In this document: positions 1 to 13,283 of the stretch, piece after piece
How the letters are laid out: every line of letters begins with the position of its first letter
How positions within the stretch are numbered: the first letter of the stretch is position 1
Assembly (NCBI RefSeq): GCF_010015585.1
Contig: NW_022985068.1
Location: forward strand, 960,123 to 1,024,122
Direction: 5' to 3'
Origin: Eremomyces bilateralis CBS 781.70
Lineage: Eukaryota > Ascomycota > Dothideomycetes > Eremomycetales > Eremomycetaceae
DNA length: 64,000 bases
The notes under the pieces: model-generated
What the model saw: the letters and a program-made list of their open reading frames with translations, nothing else
Database searches by the model: none
What the model was told of the DNA's origin: nothing
Position numbers and translations under genes: made by a program

Positions 1-2325
1 TGTCTAGCTGAACCCGGTGGTTGGCTGGAGATAGATGTAGAGCTCCGTTTGGATGGGTGACCTCCAGTAAACACCCCTGTTACGCCGCCCAGGAGAGCCT
101 TTCCTCCTCCTGCGACCTCTTTGGGCGCCTTCGTAAGTGCATCTATCATTCCTTTCCCCATGGTCTCAAAAGCTGCTGGACTGGGCCAGCCGAGGCCAGC
201 AAATTTGGTCTGGCTTCCGGCACGGCTCAGAGCTTGGTCCTTCTCCAAGAATCGTTTCATCCCATCGCTTTCGGCAAGCGATCGAAATCGGACCGCGTCC
301 GTGAGATACCGTTCCAAAGATTCACGGAGTTGCGCCTTCGTCCTGCCTTTCCAAGTCGGTAGCTGAGCATGCGCCTGTGAAAACTCAGGAACGCCGGAGA
401 TTACTGATATTCTTTTGATAACCTCGTGAAGGTTCTCAAAATCGGCGTATTTTCTTATGATCATCCATCCTGGATAGTGCGAGGTCCGTGGCTCGATTTG
501 TATTAAGTAGTCTGCTGTTGGTTTCGTCTTCAATGCAAGTCTAGATTCGCGATCTCCGGCGACAGAATCATCAAATATCGTGACGATAGCTTCATGCAAT
601 GTTAATGGAGCTGGTTGAGCTTTGGCACGCTCGGGAGAAGATGCTAAAGCTGTAGGAACTTGGTTCGGAATGAGTTGATCGAAACTCGTAAAAGCTGCTT
701 TGGATGTGTCGACGATGGACTCGGAGGATGAATTCGCGTGAACAGGTGGATCGACAGATTGTCTTGATTCCGACATGGTCGTCAGGTCATGCGAGCCGCT
801 TTGAGAAGAGGTCGGTGTTACAACAGCTTGTTCATTGCTTTCAGATGCATCATCAAATGAGGACGCGATGGATGCGGACATTGAGTGGCCGTTCGAGTCT
901 TTGGGCCGCTGCGGAAGGGGTGGCGAGATTTTCTCATCAGGGTTGCTGGTAGAAGTGGTGTTCGTCTGAGAGGTTTTCTGCGATTGGTCTTGCTCTTCCC
1001 GTGCCCTTCGGGCGTCCTCCTCCTGGATCATCTGTGTCAACCTTTGTGCCTCCTGCATAGCGTCGTCCATAGCTTCTTGGGCTCTGCTGACTACCCGCCG
1101 ATGGTTTGCCCGCTGCTCATGTTGTTTCTTCTTCATTTCTACGGTCTGAGATTCTTGAGGTGAGGTGATATCACCAGGCCGTGCCGACTCCGCCGCTTCT
1201 TGAACAACATCATTCAAAGGACTCTCCAGCTCCTTCATAGACTCGGGCTGCCCTTCCTCAAGCAGGTACACAATCCAACCATTAATAAAGTCTTCGGTGG
1301 AACACTTTTGGACTGTGACCTCCAGTATTAATTTGGCCAAGACTTCGCGCAGAAATGTCTTGACTGGTCTGCAATTAAAGGACTTTGGATCTAGATAGCA
1401 TTCGAGGATGTCTTCGGCTACGATGTCGAGTTTTCGTCCCTGTGACTCCGTATCGATCAAATTTGCCAAGTTACTGGTCGGTTTGAGTTCGAGGTAGGTT
1501 TCGATGGCTTCTAACGTTGAGCTGTTCGGACATGCTGATACAGCAGCCATCAGCTCTTCGAGATAGACAACGACGATCGAGGAGGAGTTCGTGAGGAAGT
1601 TCAGGAAGGTATCTTCAGGTCGTTTGCGCCAGAGATGGGTCGACATGGAATTGATGAAAGCCACCAGCGTCTGCTCACATGATGCAGGAAACGACTCTTC
1701 CTTCGGAAGAATCGGGGAGTACCACCATCTAATAGAGTCAGTCACGCTATCTCGTCGGGGGATTTCCGGGGCCATACTTCACGTAGTCCCGTACCACAGC
1801 ATCTGTGAACTCGGTCAGAGCAGCGGATGTCTCCGGCCTGAAACTCGAATAATCGAGTCGGGTCCCTGAAAGGAGTTGCAAGTCTGCCATAGACTGCGAA
1901 GGCTTCTCCGCATCTTCATCTCCTTTCCGGTCCCTGCGCCATTCCAGCACTCGTTGAGCGACGTCGAGAGCCACCTCTCGCCGCCTCTTTTCCTCGCTGG
2001 CCGCATCTTTTGATATATCCAAACCACGGATCGTTCCATCCCATGTGGCATGTAGTGCGACGCCTCCAACTACCCCGATCAGCACCAAGCCCACACGTCC
2101 TAGAATAAAGTAGGTCGTTGCACTAAGGCCGACGAGGCACGCGCCGAGAGTCTCATTGGATGCGGTGGACAGAAACTCCAAGGCTCGGTCTGCAATCGAA
2201 AGTGCGGTGATGCGCAAAGAGGGTAAAGGTTCGGTGAGTGCGGCGTCCTCTCCTTTGATCTCCTCCGATGGAGAACCGTCAGGAGTCTTCCTGCCGGAGG
2301 TCCCGGTCTCCGGACTATCGCTCAT
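1..2325 (-). CDS. PXA and PX domain sorting-nexin-like protein, 3' end off window
   Basis: Two exons are visible: 2325..1778 and 1728 to beyond base 1, joined by a 49-bp intron (1777..1729). Joining restores the conserved start of the PXA domain, where the unspliced frame stops at once. Domains in order: two hydrophobic segments at about residues 60-95, a PXA domain at about 175-370, a long polar and charged linker with Gln/Glu/Arg runs, then a PX domain with the conserved Arg-Lys-Tyr-x-Asp-Phe and Pro-x-x-Lys-Gly features, and a Ser/Gly-rich region that runs off the edge. PX domains bind phosphoinositides. N-terminally anchored PXA-PX proteins (Mdm1/SNX13-14 relatives) sit on the ER or vacuole and make membrane contacts. 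An RGS domain is not visible between PXA and PX. The C-terminal nexin domain, if present, lies outside the window. The ATG at 2325 is the first in frame. Confidence 0.88.
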
Positions 2326-4274
2326 GTTGGAAGGGATAAAATGGCATGAGGGGGCCTTGTCGCTTGATCGATGAGGCTGCTACCCATCCATCGTCTATCC
2401 AAAAGTTGGAGGATTCGTAACAATAGTAATGGACACCAGACTGTTTCACGGTGTGATATTGAGGCGGTTCTGACGGGCGGTACGGACCACACCGTTGCCA
2501 AGCTCGAACAGTTGAATCTTAGTTTCTAACGGAGGAGATACATCAGCTCAACGGCGCCAACATCGACCTGTAGGCAAATATTCTCCTTTAAAGTGATAAG
2601 AGCTCTCCTGATAAAACAATGTTATAGCAAAGATGCCTTAGGATTCGATGTGTATGCTGAACGCTGATTTCATGGGAACAACTTCTCTGTTCTATCCCTG
2701 GATCATGCCCTGGATGGTATGTGGAGCCGCATCACGTGCATCGAGTCCTTAAATGAACTTGAATTGAGAACTGAACCCGGTCACTGGGATAAATCTTGCG
2801 CTCCAAGATACCTCCGCAAGTTCCCAGCCATGAATGTACGAAAATGAGCAGGATCCTAAACTCCTGATCAAGAAATCATTGCGATCCAGGTATCCAACGT
2901 CGGAATGTCGTTATGCAAATTGAACGTGCGAGAAAGAGGGTGAAAGAGGTCGTGATGGTTCTTCTCACAGCAGTATCAGGATACCGTTACCTCAACACTC
3001 ACTGGAAGTGCATCATGGATCTCAATAGTTGTCCAAATCCTCACTCTTCCATATACTGGGCAACTCTATACTTTTGGATCCTAGCTCCTCGACGCAGTTG
3101 ATAGTCCAAGGTATGGTATGTAGCCTCTGGGGTTACGCGTGAGGAAGTCCAAATTCCTACACTAACAAGTAACAACTGGGCATTTGCAGGCTTGACGGTG
3201 GAGATATTCCTCCTCTTCCTAGCCTTTCCATGTGAAAATAAGCAGTCAAGGTCCAAGGGGAAACTGGAGAAGCCGTTCTAGCTTTACCCAGTGATAGAAT
3301 GAAGTGAAGTCACCCTGACTCAAGTCCCTGCCATGTGAATCCCGAGTTCCCAACGGATCTGACACTGACTTGGGGTCTCCCAGTCGATCTCCCAAGACCC
3401 GGGGGCCAGGAGGCCAGGACTCCAGGGGTTCCGCCCCCAACGGACAGGAGGAGTGGAGGCCTTATTCCGTATTCCGTACAAGTTCTACTACTACTTATCA
3501 GGCCATCAAGGTTCCCGACTCCCTACCCCATGCTTTTTGCCATTGTATTCCAATTCCGGAAAGTCGTCGAGCCTCCGAAACTTCAACGTTGACAACATCT
3601 ACAGGCCAATCAGGGAAGTTCCTTGGGTTGAATCTCACGATTCATATGTTTGGCACGTGAACATTGGACAATCTGGTCTGGTCTGGTCGCCGTCGTCGTC
3701 TGTCGGGTGGCTGGCCAGGACCATGGCGTTGGGTTTCCGGATGCGTGTCCTAGGAGACGGAAGTACATGACTCAACTGCAGTCTGCAGGGCTTGACTTGA
3801 GAACATCGAACGGGCAATGGGGAACTAGAAATGGCTGGGCGGTTGGTGGGCTGGGGAAGGGAAGCGGTGGGACGGGAGCGGAAAGTTTAGTGCGATTGTC
3901 CATGTGGGCTCCACAGTGGAAGTATGTCTGATTAGGATAAACCATTACTCATGAAAGGAGAAATTGATAGGATTGGCGGGCCGTCAAATAAATCGAGTCA
4001 GGCCAGACCATGTTCCTCGACATCATAGCATGGCACTTGGAAGCATTGCCGTGACAAGGGTGTTTGTAGACTTGATGTTTACATAGTACGCCTTTTACGG
4101 AGTCCATTACGTAGTATGGAACAGTGAGATATCAGATGTTCAAGGGAATATGGATCCTGTCGCGATACGCGATAATAGGTGGTGTAGCGAAACAATCAAG
4201 ACCGTGGACTTCTAGGACCACCTAAAAGCTACTCGGTCATGTGAGGACTTACTCTATATAGTTCCCAGATCCGA
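2326..4274. other. Intergenic, no gene recognised
   Basis: This 1.95 kb separates the 5' end of the PXA/PX gene from the 3' end of the GST-like gene; both are on the minus strand. Open frames here are short, overlap on both strands and lack splice-supported continuation. The part nearest 2326 should hold the PXA/PX promoter. Around 3330-3480 there is a GC-richer patch with short CCGGG/GGCC-type repeats, but no recognisable element. Confidence 0.6.
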
Positions 4275-5622
4275 TTACAATTTCGTGCCCCCTTCGATTC
4301 TCGGCCCTGCTACCAATCGATTCTCGACCCTCTCCAACCTCCACTTCCCATTCCTCACCCACTCCACACACCTCCTCCACGGCCCCTCTGTCATACCGCC
4401 CCCAGCAACCCTCCTAATCACCCCATCCCCATCTGCCTCTCTCCCATCATATACCTCCTTCACCAGCTCTTGCAGCATCCAAACCGCATGGGGGATAACC
4501 GCTCTCTTCCCTCTTGCCACCAGCCCCTCTGTCCCACTCCTCAACTCAAACGCCTGCCATCCCACCGCCCTGGGCAACTCCACCCAGCCCTTCCGCGCCT
4601 CAAACGGCTTCCCCTTTCCGCCCTCCAGAAACCTCGAAACTTGCTCGCAGCTCTCCGCCAACAGCGGCAGATAATCTCCAAGCCATAGCTCCAAAAGCGG
4701 CACCAGCGTCTCCGGCAGCTCTGTATCCTCCGGCACACTCGCATACTCGTTCACCCATTCCCCCTTCTCGTCCAGCGTGACCACCCCGCCGTGCGCCGAC
4801 CCCGCGCGTCCCATCCCGCCGACCCGCTCGATCCATTCAAACACCAACGGCGCTTGCGTCTTGAGGATGAACCCCGGGACCGGGTTGCGAGAGAGGTGCG
4901 CGTAGAACGGCGCGTACACCGCGAAGTCCGCTAGCGAGATGCGGTCCCCGAGGAGGAACCGATGGTAAGCGAGATGTGTTGAGAGCAGCGCGAGGGTGTG
5001 CAAGAACTGCTGGCGGATCGCGGGCGCGGTGGTGTCGGTGATGCCGAGATTCGGGAGCACCAGCGGAAAGTTCGTCCATCCCTGCTGGTCCGCGCCCATC
5101 TTGGCTGCCATGGTCGCCTTCTTCCCGCCCAAGATCGTGTCCCCGAGCTCTGTCATGATCCACTCCCGCTGCTGGTCCAGCACGTCCTTCTGGCCCATCC
5201 AGAACCGCCCTTGGATGTTCAGCCACTGGTCCGCCAGCAGTTCCACCCACGCGGCGGTAAACGCCAGCGCGGACGAGGACACGGGTATCACGCTGTGCTT
5301 CAGGTCCCGGTGGTGCTCTTCAAGGTATCGGATCATTCCGCGGGTGTCTTGAATCGCCTTGGGGACACTGCGGGCTTGGGAGCGGGGGAGGATGAGGATC
5401 GGGATGAAGTTGGTGCGGGTGAGGGGGCGGATGACTTCGGCATAGACACGCTGGGAGGCGAGGGCCTGGACGAAGGGGATGCCTTTCCATTGGAGGTAGG
5501 CGCGAATTCTGGTGGGAAGGTTAGTGAAGCAAATTTGGGGGGAGTACTACTCCGTACTTGGCTGCGAAATAGCTTAGCTCGGAGCCGACGAGGACGTAGG
5601 TGTTTTCGTCGACGGCACTCAT
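4275..5622 (-). CDS. Glutathione S-transferase-like protein (432 aa)
   Basis: Exons 5622..5558 and 5508..4275 are separated by a 49-bp intron. Splicing gives an N-terminus in which a Gly-Ser-Glu-Leu-Ser-Tyr-Phe segment leads into Arg-Ala-Tyr-Leu-Gln-Trp-Lys-Gly, typical of the thioredoxin-like fold of fungal GST-like proteins. The C-terminal helical GST domain is marked by Phe-Leu-Leu-Gly-Asp-Arg-Ile-Ser-Leu-Ala-Asp-Phe-Ala at about residue 207, the usual GST_C N-capping motif. About 180 further residues follow, so it is longer than a classic GST (about 220 aa). No catalytic Ser, Cys or Tyr can be assigned with confidence, so the reaction is unknown; glutathione conjugation or a structural role is family inference. 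The ATG at 5622 gives a short leader directly before the fold. Confidence 0.85.
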
Positions 5623-8600
5623 GGCTGGATACTGTTCGCGGTCTGCAACTTCTCTAGGTAAGATGCGGGATTTAGGTTCTGTGCTGTTCTCTCTTCTCTC
5701 CGGGATCCTTGGCTAATGTGACTATTTGCGAGAACCCCGTTGATCGCCTCATTCCCAAAGTCCTCAGAGCATAGAACCGATAGTTCTGTATAGTCCAGTA
5801 TAAGTAGCAGCATTGGCCCATTGTAGTGGAACTGGGGAGAAGCTGTACGGAGTAGATTGGTCGTGCATGAACCGAGGCGATTCTGGGTGTCACTTCCACC
5901 AATCATGCGTTCGACCGCGTTTGGTTTCAGTATCCTTTATTTTGACTGAGTAGCGGTACCAGGCTTCGGTCTTTCGAGGTAGTTACTCAACGCGCTCATG
6001 ACGACCATTTAGTGGTCAGTCCGTCCCCGTTGCTGAGGGCATGAGCTCTGCTGCGCGGAGCATACAGGGCGACTAGTATCTCCGCTTGTTCGACTTGACC
6101 GGTTCTAATGTAGTGTCAGTCCTAAGGAAGAGAAGTGGCATGAATTGAGCACAAGTCAGTGAAGTCATGTCATTTGAATGATTGCCAGTATGAACGATAC
6201 CAATCGTGTCTCGCACGTACATGTGCCGCGCAACTGAACCGCTGAATACTGGACCCCAGCCAGGATTATTGACTCGGTCCATCGGCCGGATGCAGGAGTG
6301 GCTGACTTTTGCATGAAGTGAAACTAGGGTCCCACGTGTAAAGCCACGGAAATCGGTGATTGCTGAATGCTGACATGCGATCATCATGTCCCTAGCTAAA
6401 AGTTTGCTTGCTGTAATTGAGCTTAGAGCGGGATAGCGAGTGCAACCGGTCAGCGGCATCACTATGCAAATCGCTTACTCATTGTCTCCTTCTTTTAGGT
6501 CTGCCCATAAAATAGCGGTCTCAAATGGAACTCCGCGGTGATGGACCTTTACTATGTCCTGAGTACTCTTTGCTGATCTCCACTTCTCCAGGGCAGTGAC
6601 GGACACTAATAGAGGTACCCCAACGTGGAAATTCATGGTTGACAGTTGATAGTTGTGAGTTGACAATTGACATATGACATTCGTGAAAACCTGCGTGTGG
6701 GGAAGATAGAAAATCTCCATTAATCTTCGGGCCCCAAACTCTGATCGTTTAGGGAAGCTGCATAGTGCATACGAACCCGAGAGGACCGTTGCATTGACAT
6801 GGTACTAGTTACTACGCGATAAACTCAAAATAGCCAGGGACAACGTGGAAGATCGGGATGGATGGTTATCGGTGCTTCCACCAATCTTCTAGAAATTGAC
6901 AAAGCTCGCTCCGTAATTTGGATGTTTGAGAATATCGTCCAGGATCCTTGCGACTGTCGCGCTGCGGACCTGCTGCTGCACCGCCTCGGGAGTTGACGCG
7001 ACGGCGAGGCTCACCATTCGCGATAATTTCGGATTAATGGGGCCGAGGACCATGACTTGGAGACTGGAGTGCACCGAGTGTCAAGCATTGACTGCATTCA
7101 CAAACTTTCCTACTTCCCAGCCTCCCCCAAATGAGGTGGTTTGGCAACTGTACAATGTAAATGATGGTTTTAGGGAGGAAAGTGCGTGAATTGCCATGGT
7201 CCGAGGTAGGTTCGTTTGTGTTGTAAGCTCCATGATTTATCTCGTGAGAACCACAGCTTAATACATACGTACGGTAAGTCAATATGAGACAGTTTCACCA
7301 CGCAAATGACGGCATATCTAAGACGAGAGAAATGGAAATTTTGACGACCGAATGCAGTAAAGTGTACGAGCTGAGAGAAACTAGCCTTCCACTGATTTGA
7401 AACCCAACCAGATCTCACCGACGTGGGAGACATGTATATTGCGTGGGAATGTAGGATGTGGGATGACCGAAAAAGCAAAACAACGATCAGGATAGGAGAT
7501 TCATTCCCACGGACTTGGGACAGCGACTCGGCATTCATGAGGCTGAGATGGTCTTCAGTGGAGCGAATAAGCCGGATGGCCCTTCAACGATCCGACTCTC
7601 TGGGTGATGGCGGTTTGCGGGTGGGAACTGGGAAGGTCGCATTAGTAGCGGCAGAGATATGGAGACTGCAGTGGAGAGTCAGGATCATGATTCGTTTAGT
7701 TCGTATGGAATCAAAGGCTGGCTTGATGGTTTTATCCCCAAAGTCCAAGGGGGTGAACGCCGTTTCTCGGGGAGCCGTTCCCCGTTGCTGTCCGGTGCGT
7801 ATCCGCTTCCGTTTCTCGTTCCACCAACGTTCCTAAACGGTTCTCGAATCTCGAATTTGATACCAGGGCAACAATTCTAGGACAGACTCGTGGCTCAGGC
7901 TCTCTGTTTCACTCTCAAATCGTCAAATGGAACTCCACCATTCCCCCGTTTCACGAAGATCAGCAGCCGCGCTACCGATATTGGGTGTGTCCAGGCAACC
8001 AGAGAGTGTCAAAACTCCAAACTTTCGAAACTTTAGGGGTATTTTGACTTTTGAGAATCTAACTGTGTTGGACAAGGGTGCGATGTATTTCCTGGGGTTG
8101 GTTACAGTGTCAGAAAGACGAACAGGTCGTGTCAGAGGGATAGAAAATCTAAGGATGACTGCTGGCATCACTACCGTCCCTATACCTTGGTGCCAGGGCC
8201 GACTGTATGTTTGTACTAGCTGTCAAGTTGTACTGAAGCCTGAATGAAGTCAATTGCAGACAATATTAAAAAGCCACGGGCCAGTGATCTCAGGCAAGCA
8301 ACAAAAGCTCTCCTGGGATTAGTGGCTGGCGCCTGGATGCAGTGGCGAGTAGGGGTTCTGACTCCTCAATCCTCGATCGGCATCTTACCCAACACACGTT
8401 GCAAAATTGCAACAAAATATGCCTCTCCGTTCCCGAAACCTTACTAACCTGCTTCGATGGCTTTAACCTGCTTCGGTGGCTCTAACCTGCTTCGGTGGCT
8501 CTGCTCAACTACTTTCTCCCAGCTCCGTCTTGGCAGTGCCCGAAGGTTTGATTAGGCTGGTGCCACTTTGCAAGGGCTCCAGGAGGATCAGTGGAAACTG

Positions 8601-10099
8601 GAAAGGTGAGTAATATTATGGAGTCTGGAGTAAGCTTCGTGCCGGTTGGGAGAAGCCGATAAACCGTCTCGCTGATCATCGAAATGGAGGAATTCTCTCC
8701 AAAAGGCAATAGAAAAAGTCTCTAGAGTTTGAAGGACGGTGTGGCAGTTGGCACAGGTGGCAGGCAAACATGCGACAGGCGGCAATAATGAATTCATGCT
8801 TTCACCGAGAGCTATTTCAAAGTCTGATAGGTGTGCATGCCTATTCGGCTATTTCTGAACGTTGTTCCATAGGAGCAGTGATTCAGTAGCATACGCAAGC
8901 TTTAAAGTGTCGTTGGAGGAACAGCTGCACGTTGCATGGCCAGTAGAAACCCGGATTCTGGGATATCTCGTGTGGCGGGATTTACGCGTTTTCTGGGTAA
9001 TTGATAGGGGGAGACAGGCGCTGTCACAATCCCGCAATACTGTAATACCCATTGCTGCGAGCCTGGAGTAGGACTTAGGGGTACTAGATAGAGTCATTCA
9101 TATCGTTTGTGGTAGACAAAATTGATTGGTGGTACCTACCGTCTACATGTACCGGTACTCAACGACGTGAATTGGATACCTGTATTCGCCAGTACCACTT
9201 ACCAAGGTACTATTTCAACCTGATCTGAACTCCAGGGCATTTCTAGCTCCTGGCATTTCCTTCATATCAGACTTTACCTTACCTAAATAGCTGGTGATAA
9301 AGAACTACTATATACCCCGGATGCGGCATCTATCAGCTTTATGCGTGGAAGGCTTCTAGCGCGGACGGCGAATATGGGCCGGGCTGCAGCGCTGCAGGTA
9401 CGCGGAACCCAAGAAACGGAATCACAGGGGCCATCCCTTTCCGTGGGACGCAGATTGGCGCGTTTTGCTGATTTCCGTTAAGGCGTGAACAGCCTCGCTC
9501 CTTTTGACTTTCATATCCCAGTCCCCGGCCAATGTACTGACCGGCGTACTGGCCACTCTCTGGCCTCCCGGCTCCCCTTGCCCGGCCCAATGCTCCGAAA
9601 AAACGAATCGCTCTGGCTCGGATTGACTTTTGTCTTTCACACGAGTGCCCTGGAAGTTGAAACATCCCTCTCCTGCAACGCGGACGTCATGGACCAGTAG
9701 CCACATGCGGGAGACGGCGACGGGCCCCCCCCCAAAAAAACGCGTCCAATGATACCGGTGGCATGCTCCGGCGATGCAAGGGCTGCGTAAAGAAAAAAAG
9801 AAGGCCTGATCCCAATCTCCCCGGCCGTCTCTGTTCGATTCAGCGCAAGGGTTAAACTGATCCTTGCTATTCCTCGTTGGTTACGGGATTCGCACTGACA
9901 ATCACAACGAGTCGCAAAAGTAGTCCCATAATAATTTGACAGACTGTAACGCGGTGCAGAGACATGTCTTTGTCCTTTTGAGAGATCCTTTCCTTTGCCT
10001 TGAATCGTAAAGTGCCATGACCGTCCCACGCTTGAACGCTTGTGCGATTAAGGGGCATCTCATTTACGACTGCGCTCATTCATAGCGTTTTTGCACACA
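5623..10099. other. Long gene-poor stretch
   Basis: About 4.5 kb without a gene I can defend. Frames of 60-140 codons occur on both strands, but they overlap, contain no recognised domain and do not join across good introns. One fragment on the minus strand at about 6720..6475 ends near a GTAAGC donor and could be an isolated exon. Visible non-coding structure includes a 19-bp tandem repeat at 8445-8501, a run of C followed by A at about 9725-9740, and GTTGA/CAATTG-rich short repeats near 6640-6680. The part next to 5623 should contain the promoter of the GST-like gene. Confidence 0.5.
8445..8501. repeat. Three-copy 19-bp tandem repeat
   Basis: The unit reads taacctgcttcggtggctc. It occurs three times head to tail (8445-8463, 8464-8482, 8483-8501). 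The last two copies are identical and the first differs at two bases. It lies in non-coding DNA, and I see no copy elsewhere in the window. Confidence 0.9.
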
Positions 10100-12660
10100 C
10101 ATAAGACGAGAATGCCCTGCCGACTGTCGCCGTCATGTTCACTTTTATTTTCCCTTCTCCCTTCCTTCGAATTTCCGTTCCGTCAGATCTGATCGCTCAT
10201 TTCACCAGTCTTTCATCGGCCTTTTCTGAAGTGCCTATAGCCTCCTTACAGTTGTGAGCCACGCTGCCTACGAAGCTCCCTTTCTTCCTGATATGCATAT
10301 GCACATGTCCTGGCTTTATCACCACGTCTCCAAAATAAGTTGTCCGACATAACATCCAGCATTTTTTGGACAGACTGCTTTTCGTTTAAAGTGTCTCATC
10401 TTCTCACTTCTTTCTTCTCCTACCTCACAACAAAAAACATACTCCGCATCTGACCCCCCTCAATTTCCGTCCTGCGAACATCACTGCCTTTGATTCGGTC
10501 GGCTGCACAAGTGAGTCAGACATGTATTCTCGGCACTTAACCAATGTCACTAATCAGAGTAGTTCTACTGCCAACCTTGCAATCCAGTGTCATCATGATT
10601 CTGAGAGAGACCGAAATGCACAACATGGGCCGAGGTGCCTATGACACTACGGGAACTCCGAAGCCGCCACCACCGCCGCCCAAAAGGAGATGAATCGCAT
10701 GGTCCCCTCCATTCGCTGATTGGTGTCGGATATCACAAACCACACCAGACAGAGCTCTTTTGCAGGCGCCCACAAGCGCTGGAAAAGTTATGAGATGCGG
10801 GACGCGCCATTGCATGGTAGCCTGCAGGATGACTCGACCATCCTGGTATGTTTGATTCCCAGTCATATGTTTCCCAGTGAGCGATTCCGCCCTGCGACTT
10901 GCTTTTCATCAAGTCTGCAGAAAACTATGTGTGCAGTTGCGATCCCGACGTCCCAAATGGGATGGGATGTCGTTGCATATGTCCAATCCGGTCTATTCAA
11001 CCAGATCGGATATCAAGGCAGCGAGGCTGGAACGCCGAGAATCACGACAATATTTTGCGATCTATTATTATTGATAGAATCCGGAGCTGACATTTCCATA
11101 GTTGTCCTCTCACAGTCCACACACCTTCCTCACATGCAGTACCTAACCTCATTCCGCGATCCCTGCCCTTCACGATACTGCCCCCTCCACCAAAACAACC
11201 GACGACAAAAGCAACCCCGATCTGTTTCCATTAGTCTACGGCCGGCTAAAACTCATTATCCGGCGACCTGTTTGATTTCCTGCCCCTTGGCCCTTAGCGA
11301 TCTGTAATACCTGCCTGGCTTCTTTTCCGATTGAGCGAGCGATTGCTACCTTCTGTTTCGAATTCGGGTTGCTTCCCGATCGATCGCATCCACCTTTGTA
11401 CGATACGAACGCCGTCCTGCAACATCACACGCTCGAACACTCGACACACTAATACCCCATTATCTTCTGTCCTTCCTGTTTCAATACTCCTCTGGAAACC
11501 CAAAATCCCTCGGCAAATCGACCCGCATTGCGTCACTCGCCCGCTCTCTTACTCGATTGGAAAGCATACCGGATTGGGTTTTCTGGCGTTGAGTTGGCGA
11601 ACATTAGACATCGCTGGGTTGCACTAGCTGGCTTTTCGGGATACCCTCTACTTGTTTTCCTTCTGACTTGTCTTTCTTTGGCTGGTTTTTCGGGTTGGTT
11701 TTTCGAACATCAGATAGAATTAGGCCTTCAGTGGCGTACAGTCGGCCTCGCGGCCCCCTATGTACGACTTCGGAGTTTGAATGACTTTCTTTGGGTTTGG
11801 GCTGCAAAAACGGAACAGGATTATGTACAGCATGTCCGCAAGGGATAGGAACGAATGCCTGTCGCATTCGGGGTACTGTTTGCTTTTCGGTGCTTGGGTT
11901 TTCGGATGTAAATATGTCATCCACGTCTGCGATTAGCACGGTCAGCTTGAATCGTATGCTACAACACTGCTCAGTGTCCTTACCACAATCAAGCGCTAAT
12001 ACATTTCACATTGTACCTTGCAGTCCTTCGCTGCATCGCCTCTCGTTCCTTGTGATGATTTGTGCATATCCCTTTGCTTCTTTGTCTGCAATATGTCCTT
12101 TCTTGATGCTTCGCCCCACTCAGGAAAAACAAATGATATTTGGTCACTGCGCACCCACCCTTACGGCCAACTACCGCATCTTCAACCAATCCCGTTTTCC
12201 GGATCTTTCACGAACGACTGCTCTCCCAGCAGGAACTGACAGGTAGCCTAGACGCAGCAGGCTGTTTTCGGCACTTCGCAAACCGCCAGTCCCGTGTGGC
12301 GGCACAGCGTTGCACGAACCCCCCTTCGGTACCAGATTCCGCAATTTGCCATCGATCGGATCGCTCGATTGCCTCGTATGTTCAACAATAAGCTCTGTAC
12401 ACGCCGTGTCACCGTGGATGCAAACGCCACCACCTACCAAGCGAACCCCAAGTCCCCGAATGCATGGGACCTGTCACAATTGACCTGTTTTCCTCTGTTG
12501 GTCAGTGGTCCGACCGGGCATTGTCTGTCGTCGACGGAAAGATTCATGAATTCACCACATGTCGTGCAGCGGACCGTTACCTCATACCTGCTTCCCGGTA
12601 CGGAATAAGGAAGTATAGGGGAATTCGTTCTGCGTATCCACATCTACCCATCAAGGAGTA
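10100..12660 (+). other. Pyrimidine-rich, possibly transcribed region without a long ORF
   Basis: The plus strand is rich in C and T tracts from about 10140 to 12600, much like the long leaders of fungal regulatory genes. A good intron is visible at 10511..10557 (47 bp, GTGAGT donor, CTAAT before the final CAG). Just after it an ATG at 10595 opens a 32-codon frame ending at 10693 whose C-terminal part is six prolines followed by Lys-Arg-Arg. Further plus-strand frames (for example 10877-11074) follow, but I could not connect them into one protein. It may be a non-coding RNA, a gene with many small exons, or a leader with upstream ORFs. No downstream plus-strand gene exists before 16.6 kb, so a simple leader role is not supported. 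Confidence 0.3.
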
Positions 12661-13283
12661 ATGCCAAAAATATATTTGAGCCGGGCAGCTTTCCGTGCCA
12701 CGTTTGCCGGCTAGCGCTAGTGCTTGAAGAGTTGCACATCAAACATCAAATGACAAATGGGATGAGTCGGACTATTGGGGTAATATGTACATATCGAAAG
12801 GGATAATAGTCAGCAAACTAGGATTGTAATACCGGAGGACGCAACGATGGCATCTGGTTCTTCAATATCATATACCTATACTAATGGGATATATGTGCAT
12901 TCTATGAGATTAACTTGGGTTGAATCCCTCCACTGTGGTATAACCACAAACTGCCTTGGTCACCATGAGGAATTCCTAGACGTATTTCGTCTTTGGACCA
13001 TAATGTATCGGGTGCTGCTAATATGAGTGGCAGGCCTAGGCTTTGGTGGCTTAGATGTAAGTTGCTATTCTAGATTCGACCGTAATTAGTGTAGAAGCAC
13101 AGCAGCATAGAAACACTGAATTCGGGAAACTTATGATGTACAAGTCTTCCCTTGCCATAACATTCACTCAGGTAGCTATCCGAGATACTTTGGTCTCTAC
13201 AGACGTCAGCCATCCATCGTTTCATAGATTCTCCGACACTTAGCCCGGAGATTGCTTCGAAATTATACCCCATTGAACCACCT
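12661..13283. other. Intergenic, 3' flank of the BOR1-like gene
   Basis: About 620 bases without a supported gene, AT-richer than the neighbouring coding DNA. Part of it should be the 3' untranslated region of the minus-strand anion exchanger gene, whose stop codon is at 13284-13286. Confidence 0.5.

Noticed and set aside
6073-6720. Two neighbouring minus-strand ORFs (129 and 81 codons)
   Set aside because: No domain, no intron joining them into a longer protein, and codon use looks random. The 81-codon frame could be an exon but stands alone.
7423-7836. 137-codon plus-strand ORF
   Set aside because: Rich in Arg, Ser and Met without a protein-like pattern; overlapped by other frames; no homology recognised.
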